Shown: one piece after another, positions 1 to 6,745 of the stretch
How the letters are laid out: each line of letters opens with the position of its first letter
How positions within the stretch are numbered: position 1 is the first letter of the stretch
From: an uncultured Oscillospiraceae bacterium
GTDB lineage: Bacteria; Bacillota; Clostridia; Oscillospirales; Oscillospiraceae
Reading direction: 5' to 3'
Assembly (NCBI GenBank): GCA_934643765.1
Contig: CAKUCT010000065.1
Span: 1-9,155 of the forward strand
DNA length: 9,155 nucleotides
Translations under genes and position numbers: made by a program
The notes under the pieces: model-generated
Seen by the model: only the letters and a program-made list of their open reading frames with translations
The model's database searches: none
What the model was told of the DNA's origin: nothing

Positions 1-2748
1 GACCTCATTTGGCCCGGTCTCGGCAAACAGTTCGCCCGCCTCCGTCCGGCAAAGCGCCGTCATCAGCACCCAGTCGCCCAGCGAGCGGGCGCTTGCCGCC
101 GTCTGCGGCGGAAGCGGAAGCTCCAGCGCTTCGTTCCATTTTTTGAGCGTCGTGGAAAGGCGCGAGGCGCAGTAGCTCATCACAAGCATTTCCTTTGCGC
201 GCGTCATCGCCACATACAAAACGCGCAGCTCTTCGGCTACGGTCTGCATCGTCTTTTTTTCCGCAATCGCCATGCGCGCCAGAGACGGATAATACGCCCT
301 GGCGTTCATATCCACAACGTTCGCCCCGGCAAAGAGCGTATCGTCCAGCAGCACGCCGAGCGACGCATCGCGCAGATTGAACCGCCGCGACAAATCGGCC
401 AGAAACACAACCGGAAACTCCAGCCCCTTGGACTTGTGGATGCTCATAATCTGCACGCCGTCGTCCAGTGCGCCTGCGCTTGCCGGCGCAATCGTCCCGC
501 CGCTTTGCTGCAGCTGCTCCAGGCTCCGCAAAAAGCCCATCAGACTCGCGCTGCTGCCAGCGGAAAAGGCCGCCGCCTGCGCGCGCAGCAGCGCAAGATT
601 TGCCGTTCTGCCTTCGCCGCCGGACATGGCGGAAAAGACGTCCTCCATCTGCGTCGTCTGCATCACAAGATCGATCAGTTCCGGCAGACGAAGGAGCCTG
701 CTCTGCGCGCGCATTTCTGTCAGCCACCGCAAAAACGCGTCCAGCTTTTCGCTGCGTGCCGAAGACGCGGTTAAGCAGTCATAGAAATCCGCCATCCGGC
801 TCTGCGCGCGCACGCGGGCCAGCTCCTCCGGCGAGATGTCAAACACCGGGCTTGCCAGCGCCGTCACCAAAGGAATGTCCCGGTGCGGGTTATCGATGAT
901 CTGCAGGACGGCCAGGAAGGCCTGTGCCTCGGTGGTGTCAAAGATGCTGCCGCCGCGGTCACAGACACTCGCAATCCCCTGCGCGCTGAGCGCTTTTTGA
1001 TAGCTCGCCGCGTTCTGCCCGGGCGAGCGCATCAGAATCACAATATCGCCCGGCTGCACGGGCCGGAGCGCGCCGTGGTCCGTCACCTCCATGCCGGAGT
1101 CCAGAAGCTGCCGGATTCTCCGGGCCACAAACTGCGCCTCCACCTCGCGCTTTTCCGGCGCCTGCTCGTCGTCCTGCGCCGCGGTGCCCGCGTCGATGCA
1201 GTGAAGTTCCACCTTTGGCATGTCCGTTTCCGGATAAGAAAGCCCCGCGCGAAGCTTCTCCGCTTCGCCGTAGCGAAGCTCCAGATCGCCTCCCTGCATG
1301 CAAAGCGAAAACACGTCGTTTGCCGCGGCGAGCACTTCCTTCCGCGACCGGAAGTTATCAGAGAGCAGAATCTTCCGCGGCTCGCCGGGCGCCGCGTCCA
1401 GATAAGACGGATACGCCTCATATTTCTGCAGGAAAATTCCCGGGTCTGCCAGCCGGAAGCGATAGATCGACTGCTTCACGTCCCCGACCAGGAAGCGGTT
1501 CTGCCCGCCCCTGGACACCGCCTCAAAGATGCACTCCTGCACCTCGTTGGAGTCCTGATACTCATCGACCAGAATTTCGCGGAACTGCGCGGCAATCTCC
1601 CGCGCCTGCGCGCTGGGCGTTCCGTCCGGCTTTGTCAGAAGCGCGATGGCCTCATGCTCCAGATCGGAAAAGTCCAGGAGCTTGCGCCGCCGCTTTTCCT
1701 GCAGATATGCCTTGTCAAACATCCGCAGCAGCAAAAACAAACCGCGGATGGCGGGCGCGGTAGCGGATAAATCCCGCATAACAGTCTCATCGTCCGCGTA
1801 AAACGCGCGCTGCGCGTCGCGGATGGCCTCTAAGGCGTCCTTTCTCAGCTTCTGCGCGCGCGCCTTGCACGCGGGCTGCTCGCATGTCCGCACCGGCGGC
1901 AGCGTCCCGAAGCCGGTCAGCAGATTCTGCTGTACCTCGTCCCAGGCTTCAATCTTCATCAGCGCCTGCACCTGCGCCAGATTCTTTTCAAACGTCGGCG
2001 CGTACTTTTCTTCCAGCATGGAATCCTTCCCGATCAGCACCAGCGCCTTTTCCAGATTCCGCGCTGCAAACGCCAGTGCCTGCGCCCGCTTTTCCATCCA
2101 GAACGCGCCCCAGACCGTTTTCTCCGCCGGTCCATCCGCTTCATACGCCGAAAGCGCCTGCTCGGTCCATCTCTTCGGGTCGCGCCGGCAGCCAATGGCG
2201 TCATAGCACTGCATGCAAAGCTCTGTCAGCCGCCTGTCGTCGCGCCCGAAACCGAGCTGGTCAATAACCGCAGCCAGATCGGGGTTCCCGCGCCGCTGCC
2301 GGTAGACCTCCTCCAGGGTATCTGTGAAGACCTCCTGGCGGAGGCTGTTTGCCTGCGTCTGCTCGGCGACCTTGAAGTCCGGCGGAAGATCCACGCTCGC
2401 GCTGTACTGCCGCAGAATGTTGGCGCAGAAAGCGTGCACGGTGGAAATCTGCGCCAGATGGATTCTCGTCAGCTGCCGGGCCAGGTGCCGGTTCTCCGGG
2501 TTCTTTGCAAGATTTTCTGTCAGCGCGGCGCTGATTTTTCCGCGCAGCTCGCTCGCCGCGGCCTTGGTGTAGGTAATAATCAAGAACTCGTCAATATTGG
2601 CCGACTTGTCCGGGTTCAGAACGTAGGACATCAGCCGGTCGACCAGCACCTTCGTCTTTCCGGAGCCCGCCGCCGCCGAGACAAGCAGCGCCCCGCCGCG
2701 ATTGTCCACCACAGCCTGCTGCGCCGGGGTCAGTTTTATTTCAGCCAT
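1..2748 (-). CDS. addA: AddA, ATP-dependent helicase/nuclease subunit A (3'-truncated by the window edge)
   Basis: AddA is the UvrD-type (SF1A) 3'-5' helicase and nuclease subunit of AddAB, the Gram-positive counterpart of RecBCD, which resects double-strand breaks for RecA loading. The 916 codons present carry all the helicase motifs: TPAQQAVV (Q motif, residues 7-14), Walker A AAAGSGKT (25-32, K31), motif Ia YTKAAASELR, Walker B LVDEYQDS (D395, E396), motif III VGDVKQSIYRF (D423, Q426), motif IV LSDNFRSR, motif V MSIHKSKGLEF (H771) and motif VI LYVAMTRAKEML (R850). The C-terminal nuclease domain is missing only because the window ends. AddA proteins are usually about 1,200-1,250 aa, so roughly 300 residues lie beyond position 1. 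The ATG at 2748 has an AGGAGG site 7 nt upstream and overlaps the end of addB by 8 bp, so translation is probably coupled. The frame stays open to position 1. Confidence 0.97.
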   Translation of the reverse strand, partial: MAEIKLTPAQQAVVDNRGGALLVSAAAGSGKTKVLVDRLMSYVLNPDKSANIDEFLIITYTKAAASELRGKISAALTENLAKNPENRHLARQLTRIHLAQISTVHAFCANILRQYSASVDLPPDFKVAEQTQANSLRQEVFTDTLEEVYRQRRGNPDLAAVIDQLGFGRDDRRLTELCMQCYDAIGCRRDPKRWTEQALSAYEADGPAEKTVWGAFWMEKRAQALAFAARNLEKALVLIGKDSMLEEKYAPTFEKNLAQVQALMKIEAWDEVQQNLLTGFGTLPPVRTCEQPACKARAQKLRKDALEAIRDAQRAFYADDETVMRDLSATAPAIRGLFLLLRMFDKAYLQEKRRRKLLDFSDLEHEAIALLTKPDGTPSAQAREIAAQFREILVDEYQDSNEVQECIFEAVSRGGQNRFLVGDVKQSIYRFRLADPGIFLQKYEAYPSYLDAAPGEPRKILLSDNFRSRKEVLAAANDVFSLCMQGGDLELRYGEAEKLRAGLSYPETDMPKVELHCIDAGTAAQDDEQAPEKREVEAQFVARRIRQLLDSGMEVTDHGALRPVQPGDIVILMRSPGQNAASYQKALSAQGIASVCDRGGSIFDTTEAQAFLAVLQIIDNPHRDIPLVTALASPVFDISPEELARVRAQSRMADFYDCLTASSARSEKLDAFLRWLTEMRAQSRLLRLPELIDLVMQTTQMEDVFSAMSGGEGRTANLALLRAQAAAFSAGSSASLMGFLRSLEQLQQSGGTIAPASAGALDDGVQIMSIHKSKGLEFPVVFLADLSRRFNLRDASLGVLLDDTLFAGANVVDMNARAYYPSLARMAIAEKKTMQTVAEELRVLYVAMTRAKEMLVMSYCASRLSTTLKKWNEALELPLPPQTAASARSLGDWVLMTALCRTEAGELFAETGPNEV

Positions 2749-5700
2749 CTGCCCGCCTCCTCTCCAATTCGGCCCAGAACTCGTCCGCACCGATTTTTTT
2801 CATATAGCGCGGCTGCTGCGCGCATGCGTCCATATGGCAGGCATCGCGATACGCGCAATACTGGCAGCTCGATACCAGCGGTCCGCGGACAATCGGGTTT
2901 GGTGTGACGCTGCCGGAGAAAATCTGCCCCGTCATACTCCGGAGGCTTTGGGATACAAACTGCTCTAAGAGCCGGAACTGCTCCGCCGTCGCAAGATCGC
3001 CGGTAAGCTCCCCCTTTTTGATCTGATACGGCAGATACGCCGGCTGCTCGCCCGGCTCCATCGCCTGCAGAACCGCCTCGTCGCGCAGCACAAGCCCCTG
3101 CCGCTGCAGATGCTTCTGCCGCTGCGCTTGGAGCTTTTCTTCTCCCTGTCCGGGCTCAAGCCGCTCCACATCGCACCGCCCCGGAACATAAAGTACGCCT
3201 GCCGGCCTACGGCCGGCGGCAACGTGCCCGCCGGATGCCCGTTCGATGCCAAACAGATAGATAAGCATCTGCAGCCCCTGGCCGCATAAAAGGTCTGTAT
3301 AATCAAACTCCTTGTGGCCGGTCTTATAGTCAATAACGCGGAAATACTTCTGCCCCGCGTTGTCAAAAATATCCACCCGGTCGACAAAGCCGGATAGCAC
3401 TGCCTGTCCGTCCGGCGTCTCAACCATCACAGGCGGAAGCTTTCCGTCCTTGGCGAAAGCCAGCTCCTCATCGCAGGGCATAAACCGCGACGCGCGCAGC
3501 TCCTGCGCCACGTCATGCGTAATCTTCAGAACCTCCTCGCGGTTGCGCCGGAACAGATATTCCATCCGTCCGTCCTGGTCTTCCTGGGAAGATACGAACT
3601 TCTGCGCATACTCGTCCATATGCCGCGCGGCAATCGCCTGCACCGTATCGTCCGCCGCGGCGGCAAAGCCGCCCTGCGCCATGACATCGCGCACCGTGCA
3701 CTCCAGCACGTAATGCGCAAATGTGCCGAACGCGGGCGCGTCGAAGCTCGCCTGCTTCCAGGGTTCAAGCTTGAGCCCGTCGTGCAGGAAAAACGCGTAA
3801 CGGCAGCCTGCAAACCGGTCAAGCCGCGATGACGACAGCCGAAGCTCCCGGCCATAGAGCCCCTGCACGGTGTCTCTGGCGAGGGGCGAAAACACATAAT
3901 TGCGCCGCTTTTCAAGCTCTCTTCGCGCCTGCAGCGCCAGAGGATCAAGCTGCCAGACTTGCCCGTCTGCCTCTTCGCGCAGCGCCGCCGCGGCCAGCGC
4001 CGTTCTGTCCGGAACAAAGGGCATCTCCTGCGGCGAAAGGCGGGCGCACTGCGGCAAAATCCGCGCCGTTCTTGCCATCAGATACGACGGCTGCTCGCTG
4101 CCGCTGATGAGAAGAACCTCCCGCTGCGCGCTCTGCAGCGCCAGCGCCGTCCATCCAAGCTCGCGCTCCAGCCGCGCCTGGCGGCAGGGCGAAAGCACAA
4201 CGCCGAGTTTTGCCAAACCCTCGCGTTCATCATCAGAAAGAAGGCCCGCCTGCTGCGAAAACGCGGGCAGTGCGCCCTCGTCCGCTCCGAGCACAATCAA
4301 AAAATCCGCGTGCTTGTGGCGCATGGACTGCAGGCTCCCGACCAGAACCTGGTCGAGCGTGGCGGGAATCGAGCCGACCTTATAGCAGCCAAGCAGCATC
4401 CGGAACATCTGCAAAAAGCGCTCCAGCTCCATCTCCTGCGGCCCGAGCACGAGCTCCGCCTGCTCCATGGCGGTCATCAGGATTTCATAGAGCTGCTCTT
4501 GCTCCTGCGCGGCCTGGGGCCTTCCCTGGGCGTAGAGTTCATTCGTCTGCTCGCAGGCGGTCTGCGGAAAATCTGTCTGCTCCAGAAAATCACTCAGCGC
4601 GCGCACGCGTTCCGATATGGTTCTTCCGTGCAGCCACGCCTCATGCAGCTGCCGCAGCGGCTGCATGGCGCCCTCGCGCCAGGTGTTGAGGGTAAAAAGT
4701 GTCTGCCGCGCCTGATCGTCCATCTCCCGGCCGAAGCCGTCCGGATGGCGCGTCCATTCCTCCAGCCACTGCTGGCCGCGGATATTCCAGAAATACGCGT
4801 AATGCTCCAGCCGGTCGCACGCGTCCATCTCCAGCGGCGAAAAGCCGGACTTGAGATACTGCATGACATCTTCATACGCAAAGCGGCTCGCCGCCTGCAT
4901 CGCGCTGAGCACGGCCGCCAGCAAGGGCTTCTGCAGAATATCCACGGTTCCGGCGTAATACGCCGCAATGCCGGCTCTTTCTAGCATCGGGCGAAGCGCC
5001 GATTCATAAGCCGGGTCCGCCAGGGCGACGGCAATCTGCCGCCAGCGCACGCCGCCGCTCGTAAGCTTTTTGATTTTTCCCGCGGCAAGCGCGCATGCCT
5101 GCGCGATGCTTGCCGTCTGCGAAAGCGCGACCTCCGGCGCAGGCGCGTCCAGGGGCGCGTCCTGCGCGTCAAACACATGCTCCAGCCAGAACGCAAGCGC
5201 CTGCGGCCGCGGCGTCTTTTCTTCTACGCGCGCGCGTATTACCTGAACATTCTGCCGCGCCGCCATGCGGAAAAGCGTCTGCGTCGTATCGCTGCCTGCG
5301 CTGTACGCGGCGCTCTGCGAGCCGTCTGTGCACAAGCAGACGCAAAGCTCTTTGGCCTGCGGCGCAAGCGCCTGCAGAATCTGCAGCTGCACGCCGGTAA
5401 AATCCGAAAAGCCGTCGAGATAGAAATACCGGCCGCTTGCATAGTCCTCTTCCTGCAGCATCTGCCCAAGGCGCACCGCGCGCGTCACCGGGTCGGCGCT
5501 GCCGGTTTTACAGACGCTCAGATAGCTCTCATACAAAAGCCCGATCTCCGTCAGCTTCTGCGCCCGCTGGCCCGAAAATTTCTCCGCCGCGCGCAGAATC
5601 TGCTCCGGGCTGACACAGTAGCTCATCAGCTCTTCAACCATCTGCCCGAGCTGGCCCAGAAACTCCGGCCGCTGCAGCGCCGAAGCGTAATATTTAATCT

Positions 5701-6007
5701 GCGTTTTCATACGCTCTGCCGCAAGGTACAGACACAAAAGCCGTCCGCCCTCGTCAAGATAGCGCTCGCTCACGCCGCCGTAGATGGAAAATACACGCGC
5801 GGCCAGACGCGTAAAGCTCAGAACCTCCGCATAGCGGCTGATCGTGTCGCCGCCTGTGCGGCACAGGGCCTGCTCCGTTTCAAATGAATACTGCTCCGGC
5901 ACAATCAGAATCTGCCCGCCGATACCGGCGCGCGCACGCGCGCAGATGGTCTCAATCACATGCGCCGTGTTGGCCTGCCGGTCCGGCCCCGTCAGAAGAT
6001 GCAGCAC
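2741..6007 (-). CDS. addB: AddB, ATP-dependent helicase/deoxyribonuclease subunit B
   Basis: AddB is the second subunit of the AddAB helicase-nuclease. It has an inactive helicase-like core that in Bacillus reads Chi sites, plus a C-terminal RecB-type nuclease that cuts the 5' strand. At 1,088 aa it is close to the usual length. The N-terminus has the family blocks LIVPEQYSFETEQAL and EVLSFTRLAARVF. The nuclease domain has GFVDRVDIF, the catalytic VIDYKTG (D893, K895) and GLQMLIYL. Four cysteines match the 4Fe-4S pattern of AddB: C735 in FAGCRYAFF, then C1048-x2-C1051-x5-C1057 near the C-terminus. Oddly, the N-terminal segment that holds GxxGxGKT in Bacillus AddB reads TGPDRQANTAH, with N13 in the lysine position, so Walker A is lost. 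The start is a GTG at 6007 with AAAGGGGG 8 nt upstream. Translation as GTG-CTG-CAT gives MLHLLTGPD. It is followed directly by addA. Confidence 0.96.
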   Translation of the reverse strand: MLHLLTGPDRQANTAHVIETICARARAGIGGQILIVPEQYSFETEQALCRTGGDTISRYAEVLSFTRLAARVFSIYGGVSERYLDEGGRLLCLYLAAERMKTQIKYYASALQRPEFLGQLGQMVEELMSYCVSPEQILRAAEKFSGQRAQKLTEIGLLYESYLSVCKTGSADPVTRAVRLGQMLQEEDYASGRYFYLDGFSDFTGVQLQILQALAPQAKELCVCLCTDGSQSAAYSAGSDTTQTLFRMAARQNVQVIRARVEEKTPRPQALAFWLEHVFDAQDAPLDAPAPEVALSQTASIAQACALAAGKIKKLTSGGVRWRQIAVALADPAYESALRPMLERAGIAAYYAGTVDILQKPLLAAVLSAMQAASRFAYEDVMQYLKSGFSPLEMDACDRLEHYAYFWNIRGQQWLEEWTRHPDGFGREMDDQARQTLFTLNTWREGAMQPLRQLHEAWLHGRTISERVRALSDFLEQTDFPQTACEQTNELYAQGRPQAAQEQEQLYEILMTAMEQAELVLGPQEMELERFLQMFRMLLGCYKVGSIPATLDQVLVGSLQSMRHKHADFLIVLGADEGALPAFSQQAGLLSDDEREGLAKLGVVLSPCRQARLERELGWTALALQSAQREVLLISGSEQPSYLMARTARILPQCARLSPQEMPFVPDRTALAAAALREEADGQVWQLDPLALQARRELEKRRNYVFSPLARDTVQGLYGRELRLSSSRLDRFAGCRYAFFLHDGLKLEPWKQASFDAPAFGTFAHYVLECTVRDVMAQGGFAAAADDTVQAIAARHMDEYAQKFVSSQEDQDGRMEYLFRRNREEVLKITHDVAQELRASRFMPCDEELAFAKDGKLPPVMVETPDGQAVLSGFVDRVDIFDNAGQKYFRVIDYKTGHKEFDYTDLLCGQGLQMLIYLFGIERASGGHVAAGRRPAGVLYVPGRCDVERLEPGQGEEKLQAQRQKHLQRQGLVLRDEAVLQAMEPGEQPAYLPYQIKKGELTGDLATAEQFRLLEQFVSQSLRSMTGQIFSGSVTPNPIVRGPLVSSCQYCAYRDACHMDACAQQPRYMKKIGADEFWAELERRRADG
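2756..2761 (-). promoter_or_regulatory. Ribosome binding site of addA inside the addB 3' end
   Basis: A full AGGAGG Shine-Dalgarno lies 7 nt upstream of the addA ATG (2748-2746). It falls inside the last codons of addB, where it encodes part of the RRR run in the AddB C-terminus (ELERRRADG). It fixes the addA start and shows that addB and addA are read from one message. Confidence 0.85.
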
Positions 6008-6015
6008 CTCGTCTG

Positions 6016-6023
6016 CCCCCTTT
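6016..6023 (-). promoter_or_regulatory. Ribosome binding site of addB
   Basis: The purine run AAAGGGGG ends 8 nt before the GTG start codon at 6007-6005. No in-frame ATG lies between the upstream promoter and this site, so it supports a GTG start for addB. Confidence 0.75.
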
Positions 6024-6033
6024 CGACTGTCTT

Positions 6034-6069
6034 TGCAGCCATTATACCAGCTTGGGTGCGTAAAAAAAA
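6034..6069 (-). promoter_or_regulatory. Extended -10 promoter for addBA
   Basis: On the minus strand the sequence TGGTATAAT gives a perfect TATAAT (6046-6041) preceded by the TGn extended -10 element. At a 17-bp spacing the -35 position falls in the T-run of the spoIIR terminator (6069-6064, TTTTTT), which is a poor TTGACA match, so the extended -10 probably does most of the recognition. The predicted start is near A6034, leaving a leader of about 27 nt that contains the addB Shine-Dalgarno. This is a housekeeping (sigma-A type) promoter by sequence. It lets the DNA repair operon be transcribed independently of the spoIIR gene ahead of it. Confidence 0.75.
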
Positions 6070-6087
6070 GGACGCTTTACGCGTCCC
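6062..6087 (-). terminator. Rho-independent terminator of spoIIR, overlapping its stop codon
   Basis: On the minus strand GGACGC (6086-6081 on this strand's reading), loop GTAAA (6080-6076), GCGTCC (6075-6070) and eight T residues (6069-6062) form a classic intrinsic terminator: a 6-bp perfect stem, extended by a possible G-U pair of G6087 with T6069. The ascending arm is made from the last sense codons of spoIIR, and the TAA stop codon (6079-6077) sits in the loop. The plus strand lacks a T-run after the stem, so it acts on leftward transcripts only. Confidence 0.88.
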
Positions 6088-6685
6088 ATAAAAATTCTTT
6101 GAGTTTTCCAAGCAGCTCCAGCGTCTTGAATTCCAGCTCTATCCCCTCATCCTCGCCCGTAATCAGCTGCAGCTCTTCCGGCGTAAATCCGGCGCCAGCG
6201 GCCTGCGCTTCCAGCTCCTCCGCCCCCGCGGAAAGGCACAGCGCCGGGAACACCACGCACCACCAGTTCTGTCCCGCCGCCTCGCCGATAGACACGCGAA
6301 GCGAGCGGTACACGCCGGCCGGAAGCCGGAAGGTATCATACTCGCGCGTCGGAAAGAGCTCGTGCCGGAGCGTCACGCGCGCAGTGTCTTTACTTCCTGC
6401 TGCCTGCAGCGTCCGGTTTGCCGCACGCTCAATCTCCGGCAGCGCCGCGTACAGCGCGCGCCCGGCGTCCTGCGCATCCTGGAGCGCCGCGTTTGTTTCG
6501 CGTAGAACAGCGTCTCGCACCTGAAGCTTTACGGCCTGATCTCCGGCCGTATCGGAAGCTGCCACCACGTGCAGACGGATGATTTTTGAAGACAGTCTCT
6601 GCTGGTCCGCCTGCGCTGCGGTGCAAAGCCCGAGTATCAAGGCCGCAGCAACGCAGATGGCCGCCGTTATGTATCGTTTTTTCAT
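6077..6685 (-). CDS. spoIIR: Stage II sporulation protein R (SpoIIR)
   Basis: SpoIIR is the forespore-made signal protein that crosses into the space between the two spore membranes and triggers the SpoIIGA protease, which then activates pro-sigma-E in the mother cell. The 202-aa product starts with a basic MKKR and a hydrophobic segment (about residues 5-26) ending in AQA, a plausible signal peptidase site before D27. Family blocks follow: IRLHVVAASDTAGDQ (36-50), KLQVRDAVL, then FPTREYDTFRLPAGVY and the hallmark GQNWWCVVFPALC (W141, W142, C143). The length is slightly below the roughly 220 aa of the Bacillus protein. ATG at 6685 is the only sensible start, with AGGCGG 7 nt upstream, and that site is buried in a hairpin. 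Its presence indicates an endospore former. In Bacillus the gene is read by sigma-F; here I can only suggest a weak candidate promoter. Confidence 0.95.
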   Translation of the reverse strand: MKKRYITAAICVAAALILGLCTAAQADQQRLSSKIIRLHVVAASDTAGDQAVKLQVRDAVLRETNAALQDAQDAGRALYAALPEIERAANRTLQAAGSKDTARVTLRHELFPTREYDTFRLPAGVYRSLRVSIGEAAGQNWWCVVFPALCLSAGAEELEAQAAGAGFTPEELQLITGEDEGIELEFKTLELLGKLKEFLWDA

Positions 6686-6727
6686 AAAAACACCGCCTAA
6701 ACCTTAGAATATCTAAAGCTTAGACGG
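6686..6727 (-). promoter_or_regulatory. Long hairpin with T-run in the spoIIR leader: terminator and/or Shine-Dalgarno mask
   Basis: Reading the minus strand, the left arm (6727-6713) and right arm (6707-6693) pair over 15 bp without a bulge, with three G-U pairs, around a 5-nt loop ATATT (6712-6708). The sequence then runs TG-TTTTT straight into the spoIIR ATG. The right arm contains AGGCGG (6698-6693), the best Shine-Dalgarno for spoIIR, 7 nt before the start codon. The structure could end transcripts coming from ispE, or hide the ribosome site in read-through RNA, or both. The arms also form a direct repeat (see the repeat entry), so a protein operator is another reading. The pairing is seen directly; the role is inferred. 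Confidence 0.6.
6697..6724 (-). repeat. Two direct 12-mer repeats upstream of spoIIR
   Basis: TCTAAGCTTTAG (6724-6713) is followed after ATAT by TCTAAGGTTTAG (6708-6697), an 11 of 12 match with a 16-bp period. Each copy is also close to self-complementary, so the pair makes the same arms as the hairpin. The block may be a pair of regulator sites or just a by-product of the hairpin. Confidence 0.5.
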
Positions 6728-6745
6728 TTGTTTCTGATTTTATAC
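6716..6745 (-). promoter_or_regulatory. Weak candidate sigma-F-type promoter for spoIIR
   Basis: GTATA (6745-6741), formed by the last codon and stop of ispE, matches the Bacillus sigma-F -35 consensus. After 15 nt the sequence GTCTAAGCTT (6725-6716) sits where GGnnAnAnT would be expected, but it misses the second G and the seventh-position A. If real, transcription would begin near 6709, inside the hairpin loop, so the RNA would lack the left arm and the ribosome site would be free. The match is poor and the motif is inferred by analogy with Bacillus only. Confidence 0.2.

Noticed and set aside
5..727. A 240-codon minus-strand open frame inside addA
   Set aside because: It is in another frame than the AddA reading that carries motifs V and VI (R850, H771) and is Arg/Gly/Ala-rich without any domain.
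883..1770. A 295-codon plus-strand open frame opposite addA
   Set aside because: It lies entirely across the AddA helicase motifs II to V and has no family features of its own.
1..2748. addA as a broken gene because no stop codon is seen
   Set aside because: The frame is open through 916 codons with all helicase motifs and simply leaves the window; there is no sign of a frameshift.
3199..3219. GC-rich inverted repeat (GCCGGCC-TAC-GGCCGGC) inside addB
   Set aside because: It is a perfect 7-bp stem, 9 bp with a G-T pair, but it lacks a T-run, lies mid-gene in normal AddB coding sequence (AAGRRPAGVLY) and fits chance in GC-rich DNA.
3959..4984. A 341-codon plus-strand open frame opposite addB
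   Set aside because: Its composition is rich in Arg, Leu, His and Ala with no domain, which is typical of a reverse-strand shadow of a GC-rich gene.
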